Assembly (NCBI GenBank): GCA_021772705.1
Contig: JAJFLN010000586.1
Coordinates: 1 to 5,734, forward strand
DNA length: 5,734 bases
Source: Candidatus Cloacimonadota bacterium
Lineage (GTDB): Bacteria > Muiribacteriota > UBA6191 > JACPRK01
Reading direction: 5' to 3'
The translations under genes and the position numbers were made by a program. This document shows positions 5,506 through 5,734 of this stretch, in pieces (position 1 is the stretch's first letter; the number at the start of each line of letters is the position of its first letter). The notes beneath the pieces are model-generated. The model worked only from the letters and a program-made list of their open reading frames with translations, was not told the DNA's origin and did not search any database.

Positions 5506-5734
5506 TGTTCTATTCCCGGCACCGTCGACAGAGACGACTGTTTGTGCCGAGTTTTCCCGATCCGCTCGTCCTGAGCTTGTCGAAGCATGTCCTGAGCTAC
5601 GCCGAAGGGGATGAACGGAGCGGGCGGCCATATCGTCTGAGCTTGTCGAGGGGCCCACAGGCGCTTGCTTCGGCGTTTTGGCCTTGGCCAGTTCGCGCAG
5701 CTTTTCCCAATCCTCGGCTATCAAGGCCCGCTTC
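5491..5734 (-). CDS. C-terminal end of an unidentified gene entering from the right edge, extended through repeats
   Basis: A leftward frame is open from the window edge to a TAA at 5491-5493 (about 81 codons). The first part (ALIAEDWEKLRELAKAKTP and the next few residues) has the charged helical look and GCC/CTG/AAG codon use of a real protein tail. From about 5655 leftward it is built almost wholly from the dispersed repeat copies (GPSTSSDD, VHPLRRSSGH, ASTSSGRAD) and then unique sequence up to the terminator loop. The likely reading is that repeats invaded the 3' end, removed the original stop and gave a junk tail. Alternatively the gene once ended nearby and the frame is open by chance. 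I do not recognise the family, and no start is visible within the window. Confidence 0.5.
   Translation of the reverse strand, partial: KRALIAEDWEKLRELAKAKTPKQAPVGPSTSSDDMAARSVHPLRRSSGHASTSSGRADRENSAQTVVSVDGAGNRTRPEA
5570..5585 (+). repeat. Dispersed repeat core (copy 2)
   Basis: CCTGAGCTTGTCGAAG is the canonical form of the core. GCTT/AAGC within it can form a tiny hairpin. It belongs to a 62-bp block (5562-5623) bounded by CCGCTC and GAGCGG, which are inverted copies of each other. Confidence 0.7.
5591..5610 (+). repeat. Dispersed repeat core (copy 3, diverged)
   Basis: CCTGAGCTACGCCGAAGGGG follows copy 2 in the same orientation at a 21-base period, so the two form a tandem pair inside the CCGCTC/GAGCGG-bounded block. 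Confidence 0.65.
5636..5653 (+). repeat. Dispersed repeat core (copy 4)
   Basis: TCTGAGCTTGTCGAGGGG is in the same orientation as copies 2 and 3, separated from them by about 25 bases. It marks roughly where the right-edge gene's plausible protein sequence gives way to repeat-derived residues. Confidence 0.65.

Noticed and set aside
5562..5653. Repeat cluster considered as a CRISPR array
   Set aside because: Units are diverged, nearly contiguous and partly palindromic, with no regular unique spacers of similar length and no cas genes in the window.

Overview
The window looks like a GC-rich chromosomal stretch from a diderm (Gram-negative-type) bacterium. Every complete gene encodes a protein with a Sec-type signal peptide or an N-terminal membrane anchor, and two or three genes start with TTG or GTG. 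No rRNA, tRNA or other lineage marker is present, so I cannot name a taxon. Short dispersed repeats with the core CCTGAGCTTGTCGAAG are scattered through it.

Layout, minus strand from right to left: positions 4580-503 read as one apparent transcription unit of four genes. These are (1) a membrane-anchored protein with about 14 'regulator propeller' blades and no kinase domain (2580-4580), (2) a secreted six-bladed NHL/TolB-like propeller (1568-2539), (3) a LysM plus M23 murein endopeptidase (592-1551), and (4) the N-terminal 167 codons of a VIT-domain surface protein that runs off the left edge (1-503). Gaps are 40, 16 and 88 bp, and I see no terminator between the genes. The set fits an exported envelope module, but what it does is not known from sequence.

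Plus strand: a divergent gene at 4794-5453 encodes a secreted Asn/Gly-rich glycine-zipper protein. It has a near-consensus sigma70 promoter (TTGACA, 17 bp, TATACT), a strong Shine-Dalgarno site and a strong hairpin terminator (5478-5505). To its right lies a cluster of three palindromic repeat copies (5562-5653), which seem to have been absorbed into the C-terminal end of a minus-strand gene entering from the right edge.

The most striking observation is a 124-bp MITE-like element (1389-1512) inside the peptidase gene. It has 17-bp perfect terminal inverted repeats, flush 8-bp target-site duplications (CGAGTTAG) and an interior that folds back on itself. Element plus duplication is 132 bp, exactly 44 codons, so the frame is kept. 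Removing it restores a compact, conventional signal peptide. The element also carries one copy of the same repeat core that occurs three times near the right edge.
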